Source: Thermoanaerobacter sp049701115 (lineage in GTDB: Bacteria; Bacillota; Thermoanaerobacteria; Thermoanaerobacterales; Thermoanaerobacteraceae). From it: 37,997 nucleotides of DNA. This document shows positions 1-8,886 of the stretch, one piece after another. The notes beneath the pieces are model-generated. The model ran no database searches. It was given only the letters and a program-made list of their open reading frames with translations, and was not told where the DNA came from. The translations under genes were made by a program, and so were the position numbers. The stretch is taken from assembly GCF_049701115.1 (NCBI RefSeq), contig NZ_JBNATX010000019.1, positions 1-37,997 on the forward strand, in the 5' to 3' direction. Every line of letters begins with the position of its first letter. The first letter of the stretch is position 1.

Positions 1-5
1 CCGGA

Positions 6-50
6 GCATTAACACAAAATGCCACTTAAATAAGAAGCACCTTGTCAACA
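6..50. repeat. Right arm of a palindromic repeat element
   Basis: This 45-base arm begins GCATTAACA and ends TGTCAACA. It is the same length as, and closely similar to, the right arm of the complete copy at 17157-17201, and its reverse complement resembles the left arms at 17108 and 37893. Only the right end of this copy is in the window; the five bases before it (CCGGA) would belong to its interior. It is noncoding and sits just before a terminator, as the 17.1 kb copy does. Confidence 0.7.
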
Positions 51-55
51 AACTG

Positions 56-81
56 AAGTGCGCTTTTTAGCGCGCTTTTTT
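56..81 (+). terminator. Rho-independent terminator of an upstream gene
   Basis: An eight-pair stem (AAGTGCGC with GCGCGCTT, one G-U pair) encloses a TTTTTA loop and runs into a T tract. It would end transcription arriving from the left and isolate the metK promoter that follows. Confidence 0.75.
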
Positions 82-97
82 GTTTTTACAAAAGTAT

Positions 98-126
98 TTG
101 ACATACCTTATAAAGTGTGATATAGT
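98..126 (+). promoter_or_regulatory. SigmaA promoter of metK
   Basis: A perfect TTGACA is followed after 17 bases by TATAGT. Transcription would start near 133, about 18 bases before the riboswitch aptamer. Confidence 0.85.
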
Positions 127-150
127 AGACAGCAGAAATTCAATAACACG

Positions 151-259
151 CTCTTATCAAGAGAGGTGGAGGGAAAGAGCCCGATGAAACCCGGCAACCT
201 GTCCTTTTAAGGATAAGGTGCCAATTCTCTCAGAAGATTTTTCTTCTGAAAGATGAGGG
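151..259 (+). promoter_or_regulatory. SAM-I (S-box) riboswitch
   Basis: The leader carries the S-box hallmarks: AGAGAGGTGGAGGGA, then CCCGATGAAACCCGGCAACC, then AAGGTGCCAATTCT. P1 closes between CTCTTATC (151-158) and GATGAGGG (252-259). In this family SAM binding stabilises P1 and lets the downstream terminator form, which shuts off the gene. Here that gene is metK, the SAM synthetase, so the product feeds back on its own synthesis. Confidence 0.97.
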
Positions 260-263
260 TATG

Positions 264-290
264 CCTCTTCTTTTAGAAGGGGTTTTATTT
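264..290 (+). terminator. Riboswitch-controlled terminator
   Basis: CCTCTTC (264-270) pairs with GAAGGGG (276-282) and is followed by TTTTATTTT. It lies directly after the aptamer's P1 and before the metK ribosome binding site, the expected expression platform of an S-box switch. Confidence 0.85.
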
Positions 291-311
291 TGCTTTTAAG
301 GAGGGAAGAAA

Positions 312-1499
312 ATGCGAAGATTTATTACTTCTGAGTCAGTCACTGAAGGGCATCCTGATAAGATCTGTGACCAGATTTCAGATGCCATTCTGGATGAAAT
401 CTTAAAAAAAGACCCTTACGCCCGCGTGGCATGTGAGACAGCTGTAACTACCGGCTTGGTTCTGGTAATGGGAGAAATTACTACAGAGTGCTATGTGGAC
501 ATTCCTAGGATAGCAAGAGACGTCATAAGGGATATAGGATACACGAGAGCAAAATACGGCTTTGACGCAGATACCTGTGCCGTAATAACCTCCATTGACG
601 AACAGTCTCCGGACATTGCCATGGGAGTGAATAAGGCTTTAGAGGCGAGAAAAGGGGAACTTACGGATGCCGAAATCGAGGCGATTGGCGCTGGAGACCA
701 GGGCATCATGATAGGTTTTGCCTGCGATGAGACAGAAGAGCTAATGCCGCTGCCCATAATGCTGGCTCACAAGCTGGCAAGAAGGCTAGCTGAGGTCAGG
801 AAAAACGGTACATTGAGCTATCTAAGACCGGATGGCAAAACTCAGGTGACAATAGAGTACGAAGATGAGAGGCCTTTAAGAGTCGACTCTGTTGTAGTTT
901 CAGCTCAGCATGCTCCTGAAGTTGACCTTGACACGATAGAAAAAGACATAATTGAACATGTTGTAAATGTGATTATTCCTGAAAACATGATGGACAAGAA
1001 CACTAAAATTTTTGTGAATCCTACTGGCAGGTTTGTAATAGGGGGTCCCCAAGCAGATAGCGGCCTTACAGGGAGAAAGATCATAGTAGATACCTATGGT
1101 GGATACGCAAGGCATGGAGGCGGTGCCTTTTCAGGGAAAGACCCAACAAAAGTTGACAGGTCAGCAAGTTATGCGGCAAGGTATGTGGCTAAAAACATCG
1201 TAGCGGCGGGTCTCGCTAAGAAATGTGAAGTACAGGTGGCGTATGCGATAGGTGTTGCAACTCCACTGGAGGTTGAGGTAAACACATTTGGTACAGGCAA
1301 AATTTCTGATGAAAAAATATCAGAGATTGTAAAGAAAGTTTTTGATTTAAGGCCTGCAGCCATAATCAGAGATTTGGACTTGAGAAGGCCCATATACAGA
1401 CAAGTTGCTGCTTATGGACATTTTGGAAGACATGATTTAGACCTCCCTTGGGAGAAAACAGATAGAGTGGATATATTGAGAAAATTAGCAGGAATATGA
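312..1499 (+). CDS. metK: S-adenosylmethionine synthetase
   Basis: MetK joins methionine and ATP to make S-adenosylmethionine, the cell's methyl donor. The 395-residue product has the normal family length and the family signatures: the N-terminal TSESVTEGHPDKICDQISDA, GAGDQGIMIGFA in the middle, and GGGAFSGKDPTKVDRSA with its loop lysines. The ATG follows AAGGAGGGA at a good distance. The gene is a single unit, with a SAM riboswitch in front and a strong terminator directly behind the stop codon. It is a cytosolic enzyme and nothing in it looks broken. Confidence 0.98.
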   Translation: MRRFITSESVTEGHPDKICDQISDAILDEILKKDPYARVACETAVTTGLVLVMGEITTECYVDIPRIARDVIRDIGYTRAKYGFDADTCAVITSIDEQSPDIAMGVNKALEARKGELTDAEIEAIGAGDQGIMIGFACDETEELMPLPIMLAHKLARRLAEVRKNGTLSYLRPDGKTQVTIEYEDERPLRVDSVVVSAQHAPEVDLDTIEKDIIEHVVNVIIPENMMDKNTKIFVNPTGRFVIGGPQADSGLTGRKIIVDTYGGYARHGGGAFSGKDPTKVDRSASYAARYVAKNIVAAGLAKKCEVQVAYAIGVATPLEVEVNTFGTGKISDEKISEIVKKVFDLRPAAIIRDLDLRRPIYRQVAAYGHFGRHDLDLPWEKTDRVDILRKLAGI

Positions 1500-1501
1500 T
1501 T

Positions 1502-1537
1502 AAAGCCCGGGCTTTACCCGGGCTTTTGGCGTTTTTT
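1502..1537 (+). terminator. Terminator of metK
   Basis: A ten-pair perfect stem (AAAGCCCGGG, loop CTTTA, CCCGGGCTTT) starts three bases after the metK stop and is followed by a broken T tract. The rest of the gap to 1690 is AT-rich; no convincing promoter for recD2 was found there. Confidence 0.85.
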
Positions 1538-1690
1538 ATATATTTTTATAACGCCTTTATTTTTAAAACCGCTCCGCTAAGATATATTATACATTATTTT
1601 TGGCAAAAATAAAAGTCCCAAGCCCTTTATATCCCCCTCTAAATAGGTTAAAATTAAATTGTAAAAATATTTTTTAACGGGTGAAAAGCC

Positions 1691-3898
1691 ATGGTAGAGG
1701 TAGAAGGAATAGTAGAGGAGATAATCTTTAGAAACGAACAAAACGGGTATACGGTTCTGGAACTGGATGTAGAGGGAGATTTAGTGACTGCTGTAGGTGT
1801 AATGCCCTTTGTTACGGTGGGAGAGAGAATAAAGGTGCAGGGGGAATGGGTAGTACATCCTGATTACGGAGACCAGATACGAGTTATCAATTACCAGACT
1901 CTTTCTCCCAATACCCTGGAAGGGATAGAGCGCTTTTTAGCATCAGGCCTGATACCCGGAATTGGCCCTGTCACCGCGAGAAAGATTGTAGAAAGATTTG
2001 GGCTTGACTCTCTTCATGTTATAGAGACGGAACCACATAGGCTAAAGGAGATAAAAGGTTTAAGCGATGAGAAGATAAAGAAAATAAGTGAAGCTTATGA
2101 GATGCAGAAGGGAATAAAAGAAGTAATGGTGTTTCTACATCAATTCGGGATCTCTAGCCATATGGCTATAAAAATATACAAAGAATATGGAAATAATGCA
2201 ATAGAGATAATAAAACAAAATCCTTACAGGCTTGCTGATGATATATTCGGCATAGGGTTTAAGACCGCTGACAAGATTGCGGAGAGCTTAGGCATCGACC
2301 CGCATTCCACATACCGCATTTCTGCAGGGGCGAGATATGTCTTAGTGCAGTATGCTGCAAATGGGCACACCTATGTGCCAAAAGAACTTCTCAAAAAAGA
2401 AACTGCCCAGCTTCTTGAGGTAAGCGAAGAAGAAGTGGAAGATGCTTTTGTGCTTTTAGCTCAAAATGAAAAAATACATATAGAAAAGTTTGAAGACAAT
2501 ACAGTAGGGGTTTATTACATCCCCTATTATGTGGCAGAACTTCATACTGCAGAAAGGCTTTTTACAATGACAGTGACCCAGTGCGAAGATTTAAATATAG
2601 ATGTAGAAAAAGAAATAAGGAATTTTGAAAAAGAAACAGGAATAGTTTTAGATAAAAATCAAAAATTAGCGGTAACAGAAGCCATAAAAAATTCTGTAGT
2701 GGTCATAACAGGGGGACCTGGCACGGGTAAGACTACGATTATAAACTGTATAATAAGGATTTTTGAAAAAGCCAACAAAAAAGTGGCTCTTGCTGCTCCC
2801 ACAGGAAGAGCTGCAAAGAGGATAACTGAAGCAACGGGGAAAGAGGCAAAGACCATTCACAGACTTTTAGAGTATACCTATACGGAGGAGGAAGGGAAAG
2901 GGTTTAATAAAAACGAAAAAGACCCTTTAAATTACGATGTAATCATAATAGATGAAGCTTCTATGGTGGATATTTTGCTTATGAATGCTCTTTTAAAGGC
3001 TATTCCTGCCGGATCAAGGCTTATTCTCGTGGGGGACGCTGACCAGCTCCCATCTGTTGGAGCAGGAAATGTACTAAGGGACATAATAGACAGCGGAATT
3101 GTAAAGGTGATAAGGTTAAAAGAAATCTTCAGGCAGCAGAAAGAAAGCCTTATTGTGGTAAATGCTCACAAAATAAATAACGGCGAATATCCTACCTACA
3201 ATGACAAAAATGGCGACTTCTTCTTTTTAAGTGTACCTACGCAGGAAGACATGCTAAAGACAATACTAGACCTTGTCACCAATAGGCTTCCTAAAGCTTA
3301 TGGCTTTCATCCTGTTAATGACATTCAGGTTCTAACTCCAATGAAAAAAGGGTTAATAGGAGTTCACAATTTAAATATAGAACTTCAGAAGGTATTAAAC
3401 CCTCCTTCTAAAGACAAAGCAGAAAAACCAATGAAAGAATTTACTTTTAGAGTCGGTGATAAAGTGATGCAGATCAAGAACAACTATAGAATGACCTGGA
3501 AAAGAGGGGATGAGGAAGGAGAAGGAGTTTTCAACGGTGACATAGGGATAATTCAGTCAATAGATGAGGAACTTCAAGAAGTTACCGTGTATTTTGACGA
3601 CGAAAAAGTAGCGACTTACGATTTTTCCGATTTGGACGAACTTACCTTATCTTACGCTATCACAGTTCATAAAAGTCAGGGCAGCGAATTTCCTGTGGTG
3701 ATAATGCCAGTGACATACGGACCTCCTATGCTTTTAACCCGAAACTTACTTTACACAGCTGTTACAAGGGCAAAAAAGCTGGTAGTCTTAGTAGGGCAGG
3801 AGAAATATTTAAAATTTATGATTGACAACAACAGGATTTCTAAAAGGTATTCAGGACTTTTATCGAGATTAAAAAAGACCTTAATTTACATCCAATAA
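1691..3898 (+). CDS. recD2: RecD2-type ATP-dependent DNA helicase
   Basis: This is a superfamily 1B 5'-3' DNA helicase of the RecD2 type, found in bacteria that use it outside a RecBCD complex, in DNA repair and replication-fork maintenance. The 735 residues hold an N-terminal OB-like and helix-hairpin-helix region (ASGLIPGIGPVTARKIVERF near residues 84-103), Walker A GGPGTGKT at 341-348, the DEAS motif II at about 421-424, motif III GDADQLPSVGAGNVLRDI, and the C-terminal VHKSQGSEFP and VTRAKK motifs. The RBS is weak (ACGGGTGAAA). It stands between metK and the late flagellar operon and is probably its own unit. Confidence 0.93.
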   Translation: MVEVEGIVEEIIFRNEQNGYTVLELDVEGDLVTAVGVMPFVTVGERIKVQGEWVVHPDYGDQIRVINYQTLSPNTLEGIERFLASGLIPGIGPVTARKIVERFGLDSLHVIETEPHRLKEIKGLSDEKIKKISEAYEMQKGIKEVMVFLHQFGISSHMAIKIYKEYGNNAIEIIKQNPYRLADDIFGIGFKTADKIAESLGIDPHSTYRISAGARYVLVQYAANGHTYVPKELLKKETAQLLEVSEEEVEDAFVLLAQNEKIHIEKFEDNTVGVYYIPYYVAELHTAERLFTMTVTQCEDLNIDVEKEIRNFEKETGIVLDKNQKLAVTEAIKNSVVVITGGPGTGKTTIINCIIRIFEKANKKVALAAPTGRAAKRITEATGKEAKTIHRLLEYTYTEEEGKGFNKNEKDPLNYDVIIIDEASMVDILLMNALLKAIPAGSRLILVGDADQLPSVGAGNVLRDIIDSGIVKVIRLKEIFRQQKESLIVVNAHKINNGEYPTYNDKNGDFFFLSVPTQEDMLKTILDLVTNRLPKAYGFHPVNDIQVLTPMKKGLIGVHNLNIELQKVLNPPSKDKAEKPMKEFTFRVGDKVMQIKNNYRMTWKRGDEEGEGVFNGDIGIIQSIDEELQEVTVYFDDEKVATYDFSDLDELTLSYAITVHKSQGSEFPVVIMPVTYGPPMLLTRNLLYTAVTRAKKLVVLVGQEKYLKFMIDNNRISKRYSGLLSRLKKTLIYIQ

Positions 3899-3912
3899 TT
3901 TATAGAAAAGTG

Positions 3913-3939
3913 TAAATTTTAATTTATTTATGCCGATAA
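3913..3939 (+). promoter_or_regulatory. Sigma-28 (SigD/FliA) promoter before comFC
   Basis: TAAA at 3913-3916, exactly 15 bases, then GCCGATAA at 3932-3939: seven of eight bases of the SigD -10 consensus and the full FliA one. It implies that the comFC-to-csrA operon can be read as a late flagellar unit from its first gene. Confidence 0.8.
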
Positions 3940-3975
3940 AATAATTGAAAGAAGAAAGCGATGAGGGATGCATAA

Positions 3976-4662
3976 ATGACTTTTCTGGACCTGCTTTTTC
4001 CTCCCAAGACCAGTTGCATAGTTTGCAATGCTTCTATAAAAAGTGGATACTTGTGCGATAGGTGCAAGGCATCTCTTGAAATTATCAATGGCAACAGGTG
4101 CAGAATATGTGGCAAGCCCCTTAAAGAAGGAGAAATATGCAGTGATTGCCTCAAAACACCGCATTATTTTAAACAAAATGTAAGTCCATTTGAATATGAG
4201 GGCATTGTAAAAGAACTCATAGCGAAATTTAAATATTTCAACGAAAGGCACTTAGCTTCATTTTTCGCCGATTACATGGCTGATGCAGTAAAAAATATGG
4301 GCTGGAATATTGAAGTCATAGTTCCCGTTCCACTTCACAGGATAAGACTTGATGAAAGAGGATACAATCAATCTGAACTTTTAGCAAGGGAGCTTTCTTA
4401 CAGGCTCAATATCTTCATGTCAAAAGCTCTAAGGCGGGTTAGAAATACCACAACTCAGACTGCTCTTCACAGAGAGGAAAGGATGGAAAACGTAAAAGGA
4501 GCCTTTAAAGTTACATATAAAGACACAATTGAAGGGAAAAATGTTCTTTTAGTGGACGATGTTTTGACAACAGGGGCAACCCTTGACGAATGTGCGAAAG
4601 CATTAAAGGAAAACGGGGCAAAAGAAGTTTATGTGGTTACTATTGCAATTGGCAGGATGTGA
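3976..4662 (+). CDS. comFC: ComF family phosphoribosyltransferase-like protein
   Basis: ComFC/GntX-type protein of 228 residues, a family linked to DNA uptake and recombination in competent bacteria. Four N-terminal CxxC-like pairs (CIVC, CDRC, CRICGKP, CSDC) form a zinc-finger region in the first 60 residues. The C-terminal half is a type I phosphoribosyltransferase fold with the PRPP loop VLLVDDVLTTGATLDEC at about residues 193-209. No comFA helicase or comFB is next to it; instead it leads the flagellar operon, as in B. subtilis where comF and flagellar genes are contiguous. Its precise reaction is not established. Confidence 0.9.
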   Translation: MTFLDLLFPPKTSCIVCNASIKSGYLCDRCKASLEIINGNRCRICGKPLKEGEICSDCLKTPHYFKQNVSPFEYEGIVKELIAKFKYFNERHLASFFADYMADAVKNMGWNIEVIVPVPLHRIRLDERGYNQSELLARELSYRLNIFMSKALRRVRNTTTQTALHREERMENVKGAFKVTYKDTIEGKNVLLVDDVLTTGATLDECAKALKENGAKEVYVVTIAIGRM

Positions 4663-4691
4663 TGGGGATTATGTAAAAGGGGATGAAGATT

Positions 4692-5105
4692 ATGGAAATA
4701 CGGAATTGCAAGCGGTGTGGAAGGCCTTATATCTATACGGGAAAAGATTTATGTCCTGTGTGTTATCAGCAGGATGAGGAAGACTTTTTAAAAGTTCGCG
4801 ATTATTTAGACATGCATCCCAATGCCACAATGCTTGAAATATCTCAAAATACTCAGGTTTCTGCAAAAAAGATAATGGATTTCTTAAAAGAGGGACGCCT
4901 CATACTTTCGCCGAGCAATGTCAACATAGGATTAAGATGTGAAAGGTGCGGCAAGCCAATACTTAGCGGAAGATTTTGTGACGAATGTAGAATGGAGCTT
5001 GCGAGGGAACTCACAAAAGGGTATGAATCTAAAACAACTAAAGAGGAAGATGAAACGAAAGGTGAGAGGTTGTATGTATACGATACAAAGAAAAAGAAAA
5101 AATGA
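4692..5105 (+). CDS. yvyF: Flagellar operon protein YvyF (TIGR03826-type)
   Basis: Small zinc-ribbon protein encoded between comFC and flgM, the position of yvyF in Bacillus. It has an N-terminal zinc ribbon (CKRCGRPY ... CPVC), a central winged-helix-like stretch (MLEISQNTQVSAKKIMDFLKEG) and a second ribbon (CERCGKP ... CDEC), ending in a lysine-rich tail. The start at 4692 is chosen because the AAAAGGGG ribosome site (ending 4682) is 9 bases away; the ATG at 4683 touches it and gives only three extra residues. The family is tied to flagellar or virulence regulation in name, but its molecular role is unknown. Confidence 0.85.
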   Translation: MEIRNCKRCGRPYIYTGKDLCPVCYQQDEEDFLKVRDYLDMHPNATMLEISQNTQVSAKKIMDFLKEGRLILSPSNVNIGLRCERCGKPILSGRFCDECRMELARELTKGYESKTTKEEDETKGERLYVYDTKKKKK

Positions 5106-5113
5106 TCTAAAAT

Positions 5114-5140
5114 TAAACTTTTGCTTTGTTGAGTCGATAT
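5114..5140 (+). promoter_or_regulatory. Sigma-28 promoter of flgM
   Basis: TAAA at 5114-5117, 15 bases, then GTCGATAT at 5133-5140, one base off the SigD consensus. It sits between yvyF and flgM and gives FlgM, the inhibitor of this sigma factor, a promoter of its own: a negative feedback loop. Confidence 0.8.
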
Positions 5141-5165
5141 TAATGGTAGTACGGGGGTGTTGGGA

Positions 5166-5441
5166 ATGAAAATCTACAATAACAATATTGATAAAATAAT
5201 GTCAATCTATAAGGTTAACTCAATAGAGAAAGTAAAGCCTAATAAATCAGAAATAAAGGATAAAGTAGAGATTTCAAAAGAGGCTTTAAAACTTGCCAAG
5301 AATTTGAGCCAGTTTGAAAAAATAAAAAACCAAAAGATTGAGGATATAAAGTCAAGGTTAAGTTCTGGCACTTACAATGTTAAAGCAGAAGATGTGGCTG
5401 ATGCAATATTAAAGGGAGTGCTTCTTAACAAAAAAATTTAA
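5166..5441 (+). CDS. flgM: Anti-sigma-28 factor FlgM
   Basis: FlgM binds sigma-28 and holds it inactive until the flagellar hook is finished; it is then exported. The 91-residue product is of normal length, with the typical C-terminal helices (VEISKEALKLAKNL ... EKIKNQKIEDIKSRLSSGTY and VKAEDVADAILKGVL). The ATG at 5166 follows GGGGGTG by six bases; upstream in-frame GTG/TTG codons overlap that site and are rejected. A sigma-28 promoter lies 25 bases upstream, and flgN follows in the same operon. Confidence 0.92.
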   Translation: MKIYNNNIDKIMSIYKVNSIEKVKPNKSEIKDKVEISKEALKLAKNLSQFEKIKNQKIEDIKSRLSSGTYNVKAEDVADAILKGVLLNKKI

Positions 5442-5461
5442 TTTTAAGGATGTGCGTAAAA

Positions 5462-5938
5462 ATGAATGCTAGTCAAAGGCTTTTAGGTCTTCTAAAGGAA
5501 GAAATGGCAATATATGAGATTTTGCTTGAACTGGCGACCAAAAAAACTGACATGATAGTCCATGGGAAGATAAAAGAACTGGATGAAACTGTGCAGATGG
5601 AGAGAAATTTCATAAAAAAACTCGTCGAATTGGAAGAAAAAAGGGAAAACACCTTAAAAGAGATGGGTAAAGGAGAAGGCGTGACTATAAGCGAGGTTAT
5701 AAAAACCCTTCCTCTCGAAGAAGCTGTACAGTTTAACAACGTTAAGGAAAGATTGAGTGCTGTTTTAAAAGAGTTAGGCGAGAGAAACGATTTAAACATG
5801 GCTTTGATTGAGCAGGCACTGGAATATGTGAATTATTCTATCAAGGCTATATCAGAAGCTTTAGAGGAGGACAAGGGCATTTACGGAGAAAAAGGAGGAT
5901 CCAAGGGTTATACTAGTTTAGTTGATAAAAAGGCATAG
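5462..5938 (+). CDS. flgN: FlgN-family flagellar export chaperone
   Basis: A helical protein of 158 residues with the layout of FlgN, the cytosolic chaperone that delivers the hook-filament junction proteins FlgK and FlgL to the export apparatus. Sequence conservation is low, as usual here; the call rests on a long amphipathic coiled-coil pattern (RLLGLLKEEMAIYEILLELA, then MERNFIKKLVELEEKRE) and on its place directly before flgK and flgL. The ATG at 5462 is preferred over 5450, which touches the AAGGA ribosome site. Confidence 0.85.
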   Translation: MNASQRLLGLLKEEMAIYEILLELATKKTDMIVHGKIKELDETVQMERNFIKKLVELEEKRENTLKEMGKGEGVTISEVIKTLPLEEAVQFNNVKERLSAVLKELGERNDLNMALIEQALEYVNYSIKAISEALEEDKGIYGEKGGSKGYTSLVDKKA

Positions 5939-5948
5939 GGGGATAGAT

Positions 5949-7397
5949 ATGTCTACTTTTCAGGGGCTTGAAATAGCCAAAACGGGCCTTTTTGTAAGCC
6001 AGAAAGCGCTGGAGGTTACAGGCCACAATATAGCTAATGCCAATACACCTGGTTATACAAGACAGGTAGTAGATATGGCTTCAATTGCGCCTCCTACTAC
6101 CTTTGGAATGTATGACCAGTGGGGCAAGGCTATAGGCGAAGGCGTAAAAATTGTGGACATAAGGCAGATACGCGATCAATTCTTAGACAATCAGTACAGA
6201 AGAGAGAACAAATTTTTGGGAGAATGGGAGACAAAGGCTGAGGTTCTCTCTGCAATTGAAAATATATTAAATGAGCCATCAAGTAGCGGCATAACAGCTG
6301 TTTTAAATGACTTTTTTAACTCTTTGCAGGAGCTTTCAAAAAATCCAGAGAGTTTGACAGTAAGAGCAGAGGTAAGAGAAAGAGCGATAGCACTTGCAGA
6401 TACTTTCAACACGGTTTACCAGCACCTTTATGACAAATTAAACGAATTAAACTCTACCATACAATCAAGGATTGCAGAAATAAACTCTTATGCTGAAAGG
6501 ATAAGCAGACTAAATGGAGAAATATACAGATTTGAATTATCAGGTCAAATAGCGAACGATTTGAGAGACCAGAGGAACCTTCTAATAGACCAACTTTCAA
6601 AATTGGTAAATATAACTACTTATGAGGATGCCAATCGAAATTTCAGGATAGATATAGGCGGACAGGCTTTGGTAAGTGGCACTACTGCCTTTACGATGTC
6701 TATGGATAAAGACGGGAAGGTGATATGGGACCTCACAGGAAGTCCTGTCAGCCCTTCAAGTGGCATATTAAAAGGCCTTTTGGACATGAGAGATGGGGAT
6801 GGGGCAGATGGCGTAAAAGGTATCCCTTATTATACGGAACAGTGGAACAAGCTGGCTTACAACATAGCAAAGTCTTTAAATGAAGTTCACAGCCATGGAT
6901 ATGGTTTAGATGGTAGTACAGGAAATTTTCTTTTTGGAGGTTTTGACACATCTCTTCCTTACGATAAAACCATTCCTTATGCTCAATTAATAAAAGTAAG
7001 CAGTACTATCCTTGCATCAGATGGCCTTTTAAAAATAGCTGCTGCAAAAGACCCTGCAGCTCTTCCCGGTGATAATAGAAATGCCTTGGAACTTATAGCA
7101 TTAAGAGATAGACCGATTGATGGCCTTGATAAAGCTACTTTTGATGACTTTGCCAGGTCTTTGATTGCGAATCTGGGTGTTGATGCAGAGCAGGCAAATG
7201 TAATGAAGAAAAATCAGGAAGTAATGGTAAAGCAGATAGACCTAAACAGGCAGTCTACCTCAGGTGTTTCTTTAGATGAAGAGATGACAAATATGTTAAA
7301 ATACCAGAAATCGTATGCCGCCTGTGCAAGAGTAATAACCGCCATGGACGAGCTCATAGATACAATCATAAATAGAATGGGAATAGTTGGAAGGTAG
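5949..7397 (+). CDS. flgK: Flagellar hook-associated protein 1 (FlgK)
   Basis: First hook-filament junction protein, exported through the flagellar secretion apparatus. The product (482 residues) has both family ends: N-terminal FQGLEIAKTGLFVSQKALEV with HNIANANTPGYTRQ, and C-terminal TSGVSLDEEMTNMLKYQKSY ... ITAMDELIDTIINRMG. These form the D0 coiled coil. The ATG at 5949 has AGGGGGA in front; the longer reading frame from 5922 would add nine residues from inside flgN that the family does not have. Followed at 9 bases by flgL. Confidence 0.96.
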   Translation: MSTFQGLEIAKTGLFVSQKALEVTGHNIANANTPGYTRQVVDMASIAPPTTFGMYDQWGKAIGEGVKIVDIRQIRDQFLDNQYRRENKFLGEWETKAEVLSAIENILNEPSSSGITAVLNDFFNSLQELSKNPESLTVRAEVRERAIALADTFNTVYQHLYDKLNELNSTIQSRIAEINSYAERISRLNGEIYRFELSGQIANDLRDQRNLLIDQLSKLVNITTYEDANRNFRIDIGGQALVSGTTAFTMSMDKDGKVIWDLTGSPVSPSSGILKGLLDMRDGDGADGVKGIPYYTEQWNKLAYNIAKSLNEVHSHGYGLDGSTGNFLFGGFDTSLPYDKTIPYAQLIKVSSTILASDGLLKIAAAKDPAALPGDNRNALELIALRDRPIDGLDKATFDDFARSLIANLGVDAEQANVMKKNQEVMVKQIDLNRQSTSGVSLDEEMTNMLKYQKSYAACARVITAMDELIDTIINRMGIVGR

Positions 7398-7406
7398 GTG
7401 CTTTGA

Positions 7407-8297
7407 ATGAGAGTTACTCATAACATGATGATATCTACTTTTTTAACTGATTATTATAACAACCTTGAAAGGCTTCAAAAAGGTCAGAATATGCTCTCAT
7501 CAGGTAAAAAATTTACAAGACCTTCTGATGACCCTGTGGCTGTGGCCACAAGTTTGAGGATTAAGACAGACATGGCGAGAAATGATGCTTACACAAAAAA
7601 TGCTGACGATGCAAAGTCATGGCTTGAAATTACGGACAGTGCTTTAGCTCAATTAGGGGACCTTCTTCAAAGGACGAGAGAGCTTGCTGTTGAAGGGGCG
7701 AATGGAACTTTAACCCAGAGTGACATGGAAAAGATTGCTCAGGAAATAATGCAGTTGAAAGCCCAGATGGTGCAAGTGGGGAATACGCAGTACAATGGAA
7801 GATACATATTTGCAGGTTTTAGAACCGACAGAGCTCCTTTTAGTGAAACTGCCAACAGTTACAGCGGTGATGACAACTTTATAGAGTTTGAAGTGGGACC
7901 CGGTGGGAATAAAATGGCTGTAAATGTGCCTGGCAGCAGGCTTTTTGATGTAGCAGGAGGGACATCTAGGCTTCTTGAAATGATGGACAATTTAAAATCT
8001 GCTTTAGAAAATGGGAATAATCAATCTGTAAGCAGCATGATAGCTGATATAGATAAACAGCTGGAAAATGTTTTATCTGTTAGAGCGGAAGTTGGAGCAA
8101 AGTCAAATAGGATAGACCTGATACAAAATAGGCTTCAAAATGATAACTATAACTTTACGGCACTTCTTTCAAAAAATGAAGATGCAGATATGGCACAGGT
8201 TATCACAAATCTCAAGATGGATGAAAATGTGTATAGGGCATCTCTGGCTGCGGGTGCCCGCATAATACAGCCCAGCCTAATAGATTTTCTAAGGTGA
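7407..8297 (+). CDS. flgL: Flagellar hook-associated protein 3 (FlgL)
   Basis: Second junction protein linking FlgK to the flagellin filament. The 296 residues have the flagellin-like ends: MRVTHNMMISTFLTDYYNNL with SSGKKFTRPSDDPVAVATSL at the N terminus, and a C-terminal coiled coil ending ASLAAGARIIQPSLIDFL. The ATG is preceded by AAGGTAGGTG. The stop codon overlaps the start region of yviE, so the two are probably translated together. Confidence 0.95.
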   Translation: MRVTHNMMISTFLTDYYNNLERLQKGQNMLSSGKKFTRPSDDPVAVATSLRIKTDMARNDAYTKNADDAKSWLEITDSALAQLGDLLQRTRELAVEGANGTLTQSDMEKIAQEIMQLKAQMVQVGNTQYNGRYIFAGFRTDRAPFSETANSYSGDDNFIEFEVGPGGNKMAVNVPGSRLFDVAGGTSRLLEMMDNLKSALENGNNQSVSSMIADIDKQLENVLSVRAEVGAKSNRIDLIQNRLQNDNYNFTALLSKNEDADMAQVITNLKMDENVYRASLAAGARIIQPSLIDFLR

Positions 8298-8302
8298 TGA
8301 AA

Positions 8303-8860
8303 ATGAACATAGCGATACACCAGACTTTTGGCAGGATAGGGATAAACACTTATCCTGCCCAAATTTCTATAAAAAGTCCTAAAGCCGACCTTGAGATAAA
8401 GCAAATACCTGCAAAAATGGAAATAGAACAAAAGCTTCCCCAAGTTCGGATAGATCAATATCAGTGTTTTTATGAAGCTGGGCTTAAAAATATCTTTGAC
8501 CTTGTACATGATGAGGCAGAGAGGAGTAAACAAATAGCTCTGGATGCTATAGGCAAAATTGCTGAAGATGGGGATATATTAGCTTCTATAGAAACTCATC
8601 AAGATGCAATTGTAAAGCTAAGTGAAGAAGCCTTGATTCAGGATATAGATTTTAATGTTGACCTCATGCCAAAATCCCGCCCTAAAATATGGTTTGAAGG
8701 GTATTTGAAAATAAATTGGCAATTGGGTGGTGTAGAAATAAAAGCAATCCCTCACAAGCCTATAATATCTGCAACACTAGCTCATGTAGAAATAAACTTG
8801 AGGCAATATCCTTCGATAAAAATAGAGTATGTAGGAAATCACGTTGATAAGAGGATATGA
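8303..8860 (+). CDS. YviE-like protein (DUF6470 type)
   Basis: A protein of 185 residues between flgL and fliW, the place of yviE in Bacillus flagellar operons. It has no recognisable enzyme motif or membrane segment. The N-terminal half repeats short beta-rich phrases (AQISIKSPKADLEIKQIPAK, KMEIEQKLPQVRIDQ), and the C-terminal half ends with VEINLRQYPSIKIEYV. The ATG at 8303 has AAGGTG six bases upstream; in-frame GTG 8294 and ATG 8297 lie in that site. Function unknown; context says flagellar. Confidence 0.8.
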   Translation: MNIAIHQTFGRIGINTYPAQISIKSPKADLEIKQIPAKMEIEQKLPQVRIDQYQCFYEAGLKNIFDLVHDEAERSKQIALDAIGKIAEDGDILASIETHQDAIVKLSEEALIQDIDFNVDLMPKSRPKIWFEGYLKINWQLGGVEIKAIPHKPIISATLAHVEINLRQYPSIKIEYVGNHVDKRI

Positions 8861-8886
8861 GTTTAAAAGAAAGTGAGGAATTTAGG

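Noticed and set aside
1527..1690. Promoter of recD2
   Set aside because: Several TATA-like strings occur in the AT-rich gap but none is paired with a -35 at 16-18 bases.
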